A stretch of 15,047 nt of DNA from UMGS1052 sp045532035 (GTDB lineage: Bacteria > Bacillota > Clostridia > Oscillospirales > CAG-382): the NCBI GenBank assembly GCA_045532035.1, contig JAZSFD010000087.1:1-15047 (forward strand), read 5' to 3'. Below are positions 6,947 through 13,243 of this stretch, in pieces. The translations under genes and the position numbers were made by a program. A model generated the notes under the pieces. That model was not told where the DNA came from. It ran no database searches and saw only the letters and a list, made by a program, of their open reading frames with translations. Positions within the stretch are counted from its first letter, which is position 1; the number at the start of each line of letters is the position of its first letter.

Positions 6947-8152
6947 TTAAGCCTTTCCCTTGGTACCGCCAAAGGTTGCGCCCGAAAGGATGTTGGTATC
7001 AAAGGAATAGCTTATTTTTCCCTCCTCGCGCTCACGCTTGAGTGCAAGGCGGATGATCTCGTCAAGAAGTGCGGGATATTTCACTCCCGTCGCCTCCCAG
7101 AGATAGAAGGAAAGCGAGCCCGGGATGGTATTTATCTCGTTGATATAAATTTCGTCGGTGTCCTTGTCGATGAGAAAATCGACTCTTGACACGCCCGAGC
7201 AGCCGAGAGACTGAAAGGCTCCGACAGCATATTCCTGAATTTTTTCACGCATTTCGGGGGATATGGGTGCCGGCAAAAGGCGCTTTGTGTCTGCCATGCC
7301 CGCGCTTTTTGTGCCGCCCTTTGAGCCGCTTTTTCCGCCCGAAAGGTATTTGTCGGCATAGCTTAAGATCTCGTCGTGGTTGATGGGTTCCTCGCATTCG
7401 GAAGCCTTTGCACCGTCCTTATCGCCAAGCACCGAGCAGTTTATCTCACGCATATTGACAACGGCGTTTTCCACAAGCACCCTGTCGGCAAACTCATATG
7501 CATATTCGAGAGCATCGGCAAGCGCCTGTCTGTCCTTTGCCTTTCTGATACCAACGCTTGAGCCTAAGTTTACAGGCTTTACAATGACGGGATAACGGGT
7601 GGCTTCTTCTATTTTTCCGATGGTTTTTTCAATGTCAAGTGCATATTCGCGACGGGTGAAAACAACGCAGTCAAGTACAGGAAGTCCTTTCGCCTTCATA
7701 ATTACCTTTGCCGCATATTTGTCCATGCCGAGCGCCGACGAAAGAATATCGCAGCCTGCATAAGGGCAGGAGATGGAATGTAAAAAGCCCGAAAGTGTTC
7801 CGTCCTCCACATTCGTTCCGTGAACGACAGGCAACGCCACATCGATGTAATCGATGACATTCTTTGAAAAAGCCTTTGCGGGATAACGGACAATATTGAT
7901 CTTTCCGCTGTCATTGACAAGGGTGACTCTTGTGCTCTGCGCGCAGAGAGTTTCGATATTACCCGAAAAATTGGAGATCTCCGCAAGTTTTTCGCCCACG
8001 AACATTTCACCCTTTTTGCTGATATATATAGCCCGAGGCTCGTATTTTGCAGTATCAAGATTTCTTAATGCCTGAAGTCCCGAAATTACCGAAACCTCAT
8101 GCTCCACGCTTTTTCCGCCGAAGATAACTCCGACCTTGATCTTAAGTGCCAT
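6947..8152 (-). CDS. ddl: D-alanine--D-alanine ligase-like ATP-grasp enzyme
   Basis: A 401-residue ATP-grasp ligase expected to join two D-Ala molecules, supplying the dipeptide that MurF adds to the cell-wall precursor. Motifs: GGKSVEHEVS (12-21), HGTNVEDGT (111-119, usually HGxxGEDG), KP (192-193) and GSSVG (197-201) of the ATP-grasp core, and NEINTIPGS (338-346), which carries metal ligands. The omega loop (~259-292) has SYADKYL, as in D-Ala-D-Ala ligases, but then a Gly/Ser/Lys-rich insert (SGGKSGSKGGTKSAG) not typical of compact Ddl enzymes; it is longer than the common 300-370 residues. An AGGGAG ribosome binding site precedes the ATG at 8152. The gap to murF is 18 bases. A D-Ala-D-Ser or D-Ala-D-Lac specificity is not excluded from sequence alone, but no other van-type genes are present. 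Confidence 0.9.
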   Translation of the reverse strand: MALKIKVGVIFGGKSVEHEVSVISGLQALRNLDTAKYEPRAIYISKKGEMFVGEKLAEISNFSGNIETLCAQSTRVTLVNDSGKINIVRYPAKAFSKNVIDYIDVALPVVHGTNVEDGTLSGFLHSISCPYAGCDILSSALGMDKYAAKVIMKAKGLPVLDCVVFTRREYALDIEKTIGKIEEATRYPVIVKPVNLGSSVGIRKAKDRQALADALEYAYEFADRVLVENAVVNMREINCSVLGDKDGAKASECEEPINHDEILSYADKYLSGGKSGSKGGTKSAGMADTKRLLPAPISPEMREKIQEYAVGAFQSLGCSGVSRVDFLIDKDTDEIYINEINTIPGSLSFYLWEATGVKYPALLDEIIRLALKREREEGKISYSFDTNILSGATFGGTKGKA

Positions 8153-8170
8153 AGCTTTCTCCCTGTTATG

Positions 8171-9709
8171 TTAAAAATTATCGGGCAGATCGTTTTCGAT
8201 GAGAATGCAGTTGCGCTTGTCGCTTTTCAATGCCTTTGCGGCATTGATCGCATCCTCAACACGCTCGAATATCACAAGCCGTTCTTTTTCAAAGCCCGAA
8301 GCAAGAACGCCCTTTTGCATGCTCTTTGTCTGTTTTTCTCCCACAAGGAAAATGAAATCGCAAATATCTGCGGCATATTTTCCCAGCTCCTCGTTCAGCT
8401 CATCCTGCTTTTCACCAAGCTCAATCATGCCGGGGGTAATGATGATCTTCTGACCGTCAAAGCCCGAAAGCACATCAAGTGCCGCCTTTGAGCCTGCAGG
8501 ATTGGAATTGAAGGAATCGTCGATTATGCAGAAATTTCCGCCTTTTATCAGCGAAAGTCTGTGGGGTGCCCCCTCGATTCTGCGGGTGCCGAGCACAAGA
8601 GAATCGTTTTCGACTCCAAGAGTTTTTGCAAGGGCAATGCATCCGAGGATGTTCACGATGTTGTGAGAGCCCAAAAGCTTTGTGGAAAGTCTGATGCGAC
8701 TTGTGCCAAAGCAGGCATCAAACACAGTACCATTTTCGGAAAGGGCAAAATTTTCTGCGAAAAAGCTTGCCTTTTGCCTGTTTTCGATGCCGTAATATAC
8801 TGCTTTTTTCGAAATGTCATTTTTGCTTGCGATATGCTCATTATCGGCGTTGAGGAAGATAATTCCGTCGTCGGGCAGAGCATCGCAAAGCTCAAACTTT
8901 GTTTTTATGATGTTTTCAATACTTCCGAAGGTTTCAAGATGGCAGGGGCCGATCGATGTGATGATGCCGTATTTCGGTCTTACGATGTCACAGATCTCCT
9001 TGATCTCGCCTCGTGATCTCGCGCCCATTTCGCAGATAAAGATGTCATGCGCCGCGGTAAGCTGTTCGCGGACCACCTTGACAACGCCCATGGTGGTGTT
9101 GTAGCTTGCGGGAGTCATGAGGACATTATATTTTTCGGAAAGCAGCTTTTCGAGGATATATTTCGTTCCCGTTTTGCCGTAGCTTCCTGTGATGCCGATG
9201 ACCACAAGGTTGGGAAGCGCTTGTATCTTCCGCTTTGCCTCGTTGATGTATTTTCTTCTGACAGCATTTTCGGCAGGTCTGTTGAGAAGATTTGCCAAAA
9301 GCATAAGATACGACGGTATCACAAGCGCAAGAGCGCAAACATAGAGCTGAAAAACATTTGAAATACCGCATAAAAGTGCAAATATTATGATGCAGGTGGC
9401 GATAAGTCTTTTCACGCGGGCGGTGAAGACCAGAGGCTTTTTCGCCTTTTTTGGAAGATTTGCAAGAATAAAAAGCACATTCGGCACGATTGCCGCAATC
9501 ACTGCCCATTTCCACGGAACAAATGTGATGCCAAAGGAAATGACAGGAAGTGCCGCCTTGAAAGCAAGGGATGAAAAATTGCTCTTTATCCAATCCTTGT
9601 GGAATGTATATTTGTAAGCACTAAGCTGGAACATATGGATGCGGTTGAGAAGCGCAAAAGCAAAGGCTATCGCCGTCACCGCAATATATGAAAGACTGAG
9701 ATAATTCAT
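8171..9709 (-). CDS. murF: Membrane-anchored MurF-like Mur ligase
   Basis: A 512-residue Mur ligase, most like UDP-MurNAc-tripeptide--D-Ala-D-Ala ligase. The catalytic core shows the P-loop GSYGKTGT (175-182), TPASYNTTMGV (199-209), CEMGAR (226-231), ITSIGPCHLETFGS (250-263), GSHNIVN (347-353) and DDSFNSNP (397-404), the last being the C-terminal domain signature of MurF. Instead of the soluble UDP-MurNAc-peptide-binding N-domain of classical MurF, residues 1-~150 are hydrophobic, with about four to five likely membrane segments (roughly 3-21, 50-64, 67-84, 102-119, 122-143). It probably works at the cytoplasmic face of the membrane. It lies between the hydrolase (19-base gap) and ddl (18-base gap), the enzyme that makes its substrate. 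The ATG at 9709 follows GAGGTG. Exact substrate is inferred from the motifs and the ddl neighbour. Confidence 0.85.
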   Translation of the reverse strand: MNYLSLSYIAVTAIAFAFALLNRIHMFQLSAYKYTFHKDWIKSNFSSLAFKAALPVISFGITFVPWKWAVIAAIVPNVLFILANLPKKAKKPLVFTARVKRLIATCIIIFALLCGISNVFQLYVCALALVIPSYLMLLANLLNRPAENAVRRKYINEAKRKIQALPNLVVIGITGSYGKTGTKYILEKLLSEKYNVLMTPASYNTTMGVVKVVREQLTAAHDIFICEMGARSRGEIKEICDIVRPKYGIITSIGPCHLETFGSIENIIKTKFELCDALPDDGIIFLNADNEHIASKNDISKKAVYYGIENRQKASFFAENFALSENGTVFDACFGTSRIRLSTKLLGSHNIVNILGCIALAKTLGVENDSLVLGTRRIEGAPHRLSLIKGGNFCIIDDSFNSNPAGSKAALDVLSGFDGQKIIITPGMIELGEKQDELNEELGKYAADICDFIFLVGEKQTKSMQKGVLASGFEKERLVIFERVEDAINAAKALKSDKRNCILIENDLPDNF

Positions 9710-9728
9710 GCTTCACCTCAAAAAGCTT

Positions 9729-10505
9729 TTATTTTACACCAAGAAAAGAATACATCACACGCCTGACAAGGCAAGGGTCTGTGAGAAACGAAAAATGTCC
9801 CGCCCCCTTTATCGTGACAAGTCCACAGTCGGGGATGCTCTTTTCCATTGTTTTTGCCTGATACATGGGAGTGTCGGTGTCATTTTCTCCCCAGATGAGA
9901 AGGGTCGGGGCGGTTATTTTCGAAAGCACTCCCGAAAGGTCCTCGTTTATGACGCTGACCATGCTTTTGCGCATGACGGGAGTTGCCGCCGCATAGTCGG
10001 CGGAGCCGTTTTTCTTGCGCATTTTTTCGATAAGATCGGGAAAAAGCTTTTCAAAGGGCCCTTTGCCGAAAAGCTTTTTTGCAAGCTTGAACCTTGCTAT
10101 CTTCATCTTTTGGGAAAAGCTCTTTTTTCTGATAAGTCCCGCGCTGTCGAGAAGGATTATCTTCGGTACTTCAAGCAAGGTCTTGCTTGAGGTCACAAGC
10201 TTTATGATGGTTCTTCCGCCGTGGGAATGACCCACAAGGACAGCTTTTTTTATAGCCATAGCCTTGCAAAAAGCGCAGACAAAATCGGCGTAATTTTCTG
10301 CCGTGTAGGGAAAAGACGGCTCCTGCGAGCCGCCAAAGCCCGGCATATCGGGGGCGATCACCCGAAAATGAGGGGTCAGCATATCGATGATACAGCGATA
10401 GCTTGAGGCGCGTGCTCCCCAGCCGTGAAGCAGAAGAACAACCTCTCCTTCGCCCTCGTCGATATATTCTATATTCAGTTTTTCGCCGCAAACATCAATA
10501 AGCAT
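9729..10505 (-). CDS. Alpha/beta-fold hydrolase
   Basis: A 258-residue alpha/beta hydrolase. It has the oxyanion-region HGWG (27-30), the nucleophile elbow GHSHGG (92-97, Ser94), an acid candidate in LLIWGENDTDTP (Asp209 or Asp211) and the catalytic His237 in GAGHFSF. The lid region (~125-170) is very basic (KKSFSQKMKIARFKLAKK), suggesting contact with a negatively charged substrate or the membrane surface. There is no signal peptide, so it is cytoplasmic. It is the first gene of an apparent operon with murF and ddl. The substrate cannot be assigned; a link to cell-wall metabolism is suggested only by its neighbours. The start at 10505 is supported by AAGGGAG upstream. Confidence 0.88.
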   Translation of the reverse strand: MLIDVCGEKLNIEYIDEGEGEVVLLLHGWGARASSYRCIIDMLTPHFRVIAPDMPGFGGSQEPSFPYTAENYADFVCAFCKAMAIKKAVLVGHSHGGRTIIKLVTSSKTLLEVPKIILLDSAGLIRKKSFSQKMKIARFKLAKKLFGKGPFEKLFPDLIEKMRKKNGSADYAAATPVMRKSMVSVINEDLSGVLSKITAPTLLIWGENDTDTPMYQAKTMEKSIPDCGLVTIKGAGHFSFLTDPCLVRRVMYSFLGVK

Positions 10506-10541
10506 TGAAAAACACTCTCCCTTATGAAACTGTTACATTTT

Positions 10542-10570
10542 ATTATATTGGAAACTATTTGCAATGTACA
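10542..10570 (-). promoter_or_regulatory. Promoter of the hydrolase-murF-ddl operon
   Basis: On the minus strand, -10 TATAAT (10542-10547) with a 17-base spacer to a weak -35 TGTACA (10565-10570). The -35 lies inside the palindrome at 10557-10578, consistent with repressor control. Confidence 0.6.
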
Positions 10571-10578
10571 GTGCAAAT
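10557..10578. promoter_or_regulatory. Operator-like 22-bp palindrome
   Basis: ATTTGCA (10557-10563) and TGCAAAT (10572-10578) flank a central TGTACA; 10 of 11 base pairs of the dyad match. It covers the -35 region of the downstream operon and lies just after a LacI-type regulator gene. Operator function is inferred. Confidence 0.5.
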
Positions 10579-10590
10579 AATACTTAGCTT

Positions 10591-10620
10591 GTTGCAAAAA
10601 ATGCTCTATATTTTTGCAAC
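10591..10620. repeat. Perfect inverted repeat at the end of the LacI-type gene
   Basis: 10-bp arms GTTGCAAAAA (10591-10600) and TTTTTGCAAC (10611-10620) with a 10-base loop, spanning the last codons and TAG stop of the regulator. It shares TTGCA with the palindrome at 10557. It may be a weak terminator or a second operator. Confidence 0.55.
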
Positions 10621-11586
10621 GCTTTCGCGTATTGCAAGCTCGCAGGGGACGGCGACAGAAGTCATTTTTTCTCCGTTTCCCGAAAGCTGAAAAAGAAGCA
10701 TCTCCATGGCTTTTTCGACAATCGCCCCGGTATTGTTGCGAACGCTTGTAAGGGGAGTTTCAAGAAAGCGGGAGGTGGGAATGTCATTGATGCCGATGAT
10801 CGAAATATCCTCAGGTACCCTCAATGAATTTTGTCTCAGGGTGCGCATGAGACCGTAGGCTATCTCATCGTATGCACAAAGCACCGCAGTGGGTCTGTCG
10901 CTTTCGTCAAGCGCGCAGATGCGGACTCCCGCCGCGTGCCCCGAGGATTCAAAGCGCCCCTTTTCGCAGAAAAGAAGCTTTTCGTCAAAGCCGCCGAGAA
11001 TATCGGTCATGGCTTGCATAAAATATTCCTGTTTTTTCAGAGTCAAAGGCTCGCCGGCATATGCGATCTTTTTGTGTCCCATTTCAAATAAATGCTTCAC
11101 CGCCTTGTATATGCCGTCGAAAATATCGGAGTTTACGCTGTAATGACCGTTGTTTACGCCTATGAAAACAACGGGTATCGGTATCGACGGAAGCTGCCCG
11201 GAGGTAGCTCCCTCAAGGCAGATTATCGCATCGATCTCCCTTTCGGAAACACACCTTTCGAAAATGTTCTTCAGTTTTTCCTTGTCAAACTCTGTGATAA
11301 AGACCGATGCCTTGCCGCCCAGCTCGTCGATCTTCCGACAGAGCGCCGTGACGGTTTCGGAATAGTGGATGCTGATGATCTCAGGGCAGATGATGCCGAC
11401 GGTCATCGATGAATGACGGCGGTTTTCGAATCTGCGCTTTTTGACTGTCGAAAAATATCCCAGCTCCTCTGCCGCCTTTTTCACAAGCTGCTTTGTTTCG
11501 TCGCTGACTTCCTTGCTGTCTGAAATAGCCTTTGATGCCGTCGACACCGAAACTCCTGCAAGCTTTGCCACTTTTTGCAATGTCAT
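10606..11586 (-). CDS. LacI-family transcriptional regulator
   Basis: A 326-residue repressor-type protein. The helix-turn-helix and hinge lie at 1-~60 (TLQKVAKLAGVSVSTASKAIS), and the periplasmic-binding-like sugar/effector domain follows at ~61-326, ending with the family's typical VPEDISIIGINDIPTSRFLETPLTSVRNN region. I place the start at the ATG at 11584-11586, because GGAGG (complement of 11595-11599) sits 8 bases upstream; an ATG at 11599-11601 overlaps that ribosome binding site and is unlikely. It lies 100 bases upstream of the hydrolase-murF-ddl operon in the same direction, with palindromes between them. Its own leader appears to contain the four-helix-bundle element. Effector unknown. 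Confidence 0.9.
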   Translation of the reverse strand: MTLQKVAKLAGVSVSTASKAISDSKEVSDETKQLVKKAAEELGYFSTVKKRRFENRRHSSMTVGIICPEIISIHYSETVTALCRKIDELGGKASVFITEFDKEKLKNIFERCVSEREIDAIICLEGATSGQLPSIPIPVVFIGVNNGHYSVNSDIFDGIYKAVKHLFEMGHKKIAYAGEPLTLKKQEYFMQAMTDILGGFDEKLLFCEKGRFESSGHAAGVRICALDESDRPTAVLCAYDEIAYGLMRTLRQNSLRVPEDISIIGINDIPTSRFLETPLTSVRNNTGAIVEKAMEMLLFQLSGNGEKMTSVAVPCELAIRESVAKI

Positions 11587-11599
11587 CGCACTCACCTCC

Positions 11600-11687
11600 A
11601 TTTAGCTCGCCGTAGGCGAATTTAGCTGACCGCAGGTCAATTTAGCTCGCCGTAGGCGAATTTAGCTGACCGATAGGTCAATTTAGC
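11600..11687 (-). repeat. Left hairpin array (inverted orientation)
   Basis: Five ATTTAGC separators and four mini-hairpins: TCGCC/GGCGA (11607-11619 and 11647-11659) and TGACC/GGTCA (11627-11639 and 11667-11680). Read on the minus strand it has the same GCTAAAT-hairpin pattern as the right array on the plus strand. Positions 11619-11687 are the reverse complement of 12201-12269 with one mismatch. The array ends directly at the ribosome binding site of the LacI-type gene. Confidence 0.93.
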
Positions 11688-11695
11688 TTTTCCGC

Positions 11696-12064
11696 TTATT
11701 TTGTTTCAATTTGATTTTTTTCTTTCACAGTATTTATTGACGAAATTAACATTCTGCGAATCTGTCCGCATTCATTTAATACCTTTTTGTACTCCGCATC
11801 ATCAATATACCCTGTTCTGCAAAGAAGTTCCAACCAATACTCCGACTCGTAGCATTCCTTCAATGCTATCTGCATTTTTGCTATAAAGTCTGCTGTTCCA
11901 TGAGCATATTTTGATTCGTGAATATTTGCACCTATCGAAGTTGCCGAACGCATAAGCTGGTTAGTTAATACACTTTCTCTTTTTGTTTCTTTTATTCTCT
12001 TGCAGACGCTTATCATTGCAACTGCAAAATCTTTTGCCATATCAAGCATTATGCTATCTGCCAT
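11696..12064 (-). CDS. Four-helix bundle protein, 23S rRNA IVP family (Avd-like fold)
   Basis: A 122-residue protein of the IVP / four helix bundle family (TIGR02436, PF05635). The signature LTNQLMRSATSIGANIHES (~30-48) is clear, followed by the helical segment FIAKMQIALKECYESEYWLELL and a C-terminal helix RRMLISSINTVKEK. Family members are encoded in intervening sequences of 23S rRNA, and the fold is shared with the Avd accessory protein of diversity-generating retroelements; biochemical function is not established. I choose the ATG at 12062-12064 (MADSIMLDMAKDF), which fits the family N-terminus. A TTG at 12106 would extend into the hairpin array and is unlikely; the best purine run (AAGGAAAG, complement of 12081-12088) is rather far away (16 bases). 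It is more AT-rich than neighbouring genes. No reverse transcriptase or variable-repeat target is nearby. Confidence 0.88.
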   Translation of the reverse strand: MADSIMLDMAKDFAVAMISVCKRIKETKRESVLTNQLMRSATSIGANIHESKYAHGTADFIAKMQIALKECYESEYWLELLCRTGYIDDAEYKKVLNECGQIRRMLISSINTVKEKNQIETK

Positions 12065-12089
12065 ATGTTCATACCATTCACTTTCCTTA

Positions 12090-12306
12090 GCTAAATTTTG
12101 CAACAAGATGCAAAGCTAAATTATCTCATTTCATTCGATAGCTAAATTGACCTATGGTCAGCTAAATTGACCTGCGGTCAGCTAAATTCGCCTACGGCGA
12201 GCTAAATTGACCTGTCGGTCAGCTAAATTCGCCTACGGCGAGCTAAATTGACCTGCGGTCAGCTAAATTGACCTATGGTCAGCTAAATTCAACTTTGTTG
12301 AATTTA
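12090..12306 (+). repeat. Right hairpin array
   Basis: Eight units of 20 bp (one of 21) fill 12141-12301. Each is GCTAAATT plus a hairpin: unit 1 GACC-tat, 2 GACC-tgc, 3 CGCC-tac, 4 GACC-tgtc, 5 CGCC-tac, 6 GACC-tgc, 7 GACC-tat, 8 CAAC-ttt, each closed by the exact complement arm. Two longer degenerate units precede them (12090-12114 with TTTGCA/TGCAAA, and 12115-12140). Unit 8 extends into a 10-bp stem (12284-12293 with 12297-12306) that caps the array. The array overlaps the region just upstream of the four-helix-bundle start codon. Confidence 0.95.
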
Positions 12307-12334
12307 TTCTATCACAAAAGACTCGGTTTGTCCA
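12306..12334 (-). promoter_or_regulatory. Minus-strand promoter feeding the hairpin element and LacI-type gene
   Basis: -35 TGGACA (complement of 12329-12334), 17-base spacer, -10 TAGAAT (complement of 12306-12311) with an extended TG. The transcript should start around 12299, inside the terminal hairpin, so the complete right array would be the 5' leader. Confidence 0.7.
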
Positions 12335-12364
12335 CCCAAAAACAAAAAAATCCCTCTGTTTCTA

Positions 12365-12393
12365 TTGACTGCGACACCGTATTTTATTATAAT
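12365..12393 (+). promoter_or_regulatory. Promoter of the amidohydrolase operon
   Basis: -35 TTGACT (12365-12370), 17-base spacer, consensus -10 TATAAT (12388-12393). The start site would be near 12400, with a short leader before TTG 12424. It diverges from the minus-strand promoter at 12306-12334. Confidence 0.85.
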
Positions 12394-12423
12394 TAAAGAA
12401 AAAACAAAAGAAGGTCGCAAAAG

Positions 12424-13230
12424 TTGAACAAATACAGAATCATTGATGCTCATTGTCATATATATCCCGATAAGATAGCCGAAAAAGCGTCGCTCAGCAC
12501 AGGTAAATTTTATGATATCACGATGACCTACGACGGAAAAGTCTCAACCCTAAAAGAGGTCGGAGAACGCGGCGGAATCGACCATTTTATCATCCAATCG
12601 GTGGCGACAAAGCCCGAGCAGGTTTCGTCCATCAACCGCTTTATTGCCGAATCGGTGAAAACAAGCGGCGGAAGAATGACAGGTCTTGGAACTCTCCATC
12701 CCGACAGTCCCGATCAGGCGGCGGACATTGAGGAGCTTATTTCTCTTGGACTGCGCGGAGTCAAGCTTCATCCCGATATTCAGGGTTTTAAGATCGACGA
12801 CCCGCGTTGTCTGAAAATCTATGAGAAGTGCGAGGGCAGACTTCCCATTCTCTTCCACACCGGTGACAAGAGATACGATATGTCAAACCCCAACAGGCTT
12901 GTTCCTGTACTTGACACATACACCGGGCTTACCGTCATCGGTGCACATTTCGGCGGCTATTCGGTCTGGGAGGACGCGGTGCGCGAGCTTCCGAAACATG
13001 AAAAGCTTTATGTCGATTGCTCGTCGAGCTTCCCCTTTATGACCGATGACGATATCCGCAAAGCCATTGCCGCATTCGGAGTTGACCGCGTGCTTTTTGG
13101 CACTGATTATCCCATGTGGGACGCAAAAAGCGAGGTCGACAGACTCCTTTCGCTCGGTCTTTCGGATGAAGATTATGAAAAAATATTCCACAAAAACGCC
13201 GAAAAGCTTTTCGGCATATCTCTTACTTAA
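12424..13230 (+). CDS. Amidohydrolase family protein (amidohydrolase 2 type)
   Basis: A 268-residue TIM-barrel metal hydrolase or decarboxylase-type enzyme. Likely metal ligands are the HxH of DAHCHIY (His10, His12), His145 in LFHTGD, His175 in GAHFGG and Asp228 in FGTDYPMW; GVKLHPD (112-118) is also characteristic. The length fits the amidohydrolase 2 family, which includes amidases, lactonases and decarboxylases, so the reaction cannot be assigned. The start is TTG at 12424, with GAAGG nine bases upstream and no better ATG at the conserved N-terminus. It is first in a three-gene run, 13 bases before the lipoprotein, under a strong promoter. Confidence 0.88.
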   Translation: MNKYRIIDAHCHIYPDKIAEKASLSTGKFYDITMTYDGKVSTLKEVGERGGIDHFIIQSVATKPEQVSSINRFIAESVKTSGGRMTGLGTLHPDSPDQAADIEELISLGLRGVKLHPDIQGFKIDDPRCLKIYEKCEGRLPILFHTGDKRYDMSNPNRLVPVLDTYTGLTVIGAHFGGYSVWEDAVRELPKHEKLYVDCSSSFPFMTDDDIRKAIAAFGVDRVLFGTDYPMWDAKSEVDRLLSLGLSDEDYEKIFHKNAEKLFGISLT

Positions 13231-13243
13231 AAGGAGGCACATT

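Larger units (their letters stand above)
11600..12306 (-). mobile_element. Putative element: four-helix-bundle gene between inverted hairpin arrays
   Basis: A ~707-bp unit with inverted hairpin arrays at both ends and one gene in the middle. It has no transposase and no recognisable target duplication. It lies between a minus-strand promoter (12306-12334) and the ribosome binding site of the LacI-type gene (11595-11599). The architecture recalls 23S rRNA intervening sequences, which carry genes of the same protein family within a base-paired stem, and REP elements flanking RAYT genes. Mobility is inferred from the structure only. Confidence 0.5.

Noticed and set aside
12065..12106. N-terminal extension of the four-helix-bundle protein from TTG 12106
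   Set aside because: The extension is encoded by the hairpin array itself, including a GCTAAATT spacer, and the family N-terminus fits the ATG at 12062-12064.
12141..12301. Possible CRISPR array or replication iterons
   Set aside because: Units repeat every 20 bp without unique spacers, the variable part is a self-complementary hairpin, and there are no cas or replication genes nearby.
11600..12306. Diversity-generating retroelement with an Avd-like protein
   Set aside because: The protein has the IVP/Avd-type fold signature, but there is no reverse transcriptase and no template/variable repeat pair with adenine-specific differences in the window.
13046..13243. N-terminal extension of the lipoprotein frame
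   Set aside because: It overlaps the amidohydrolase in another frame; the perfect AAGGAGG and the signal peptide at 13244 define the real start.
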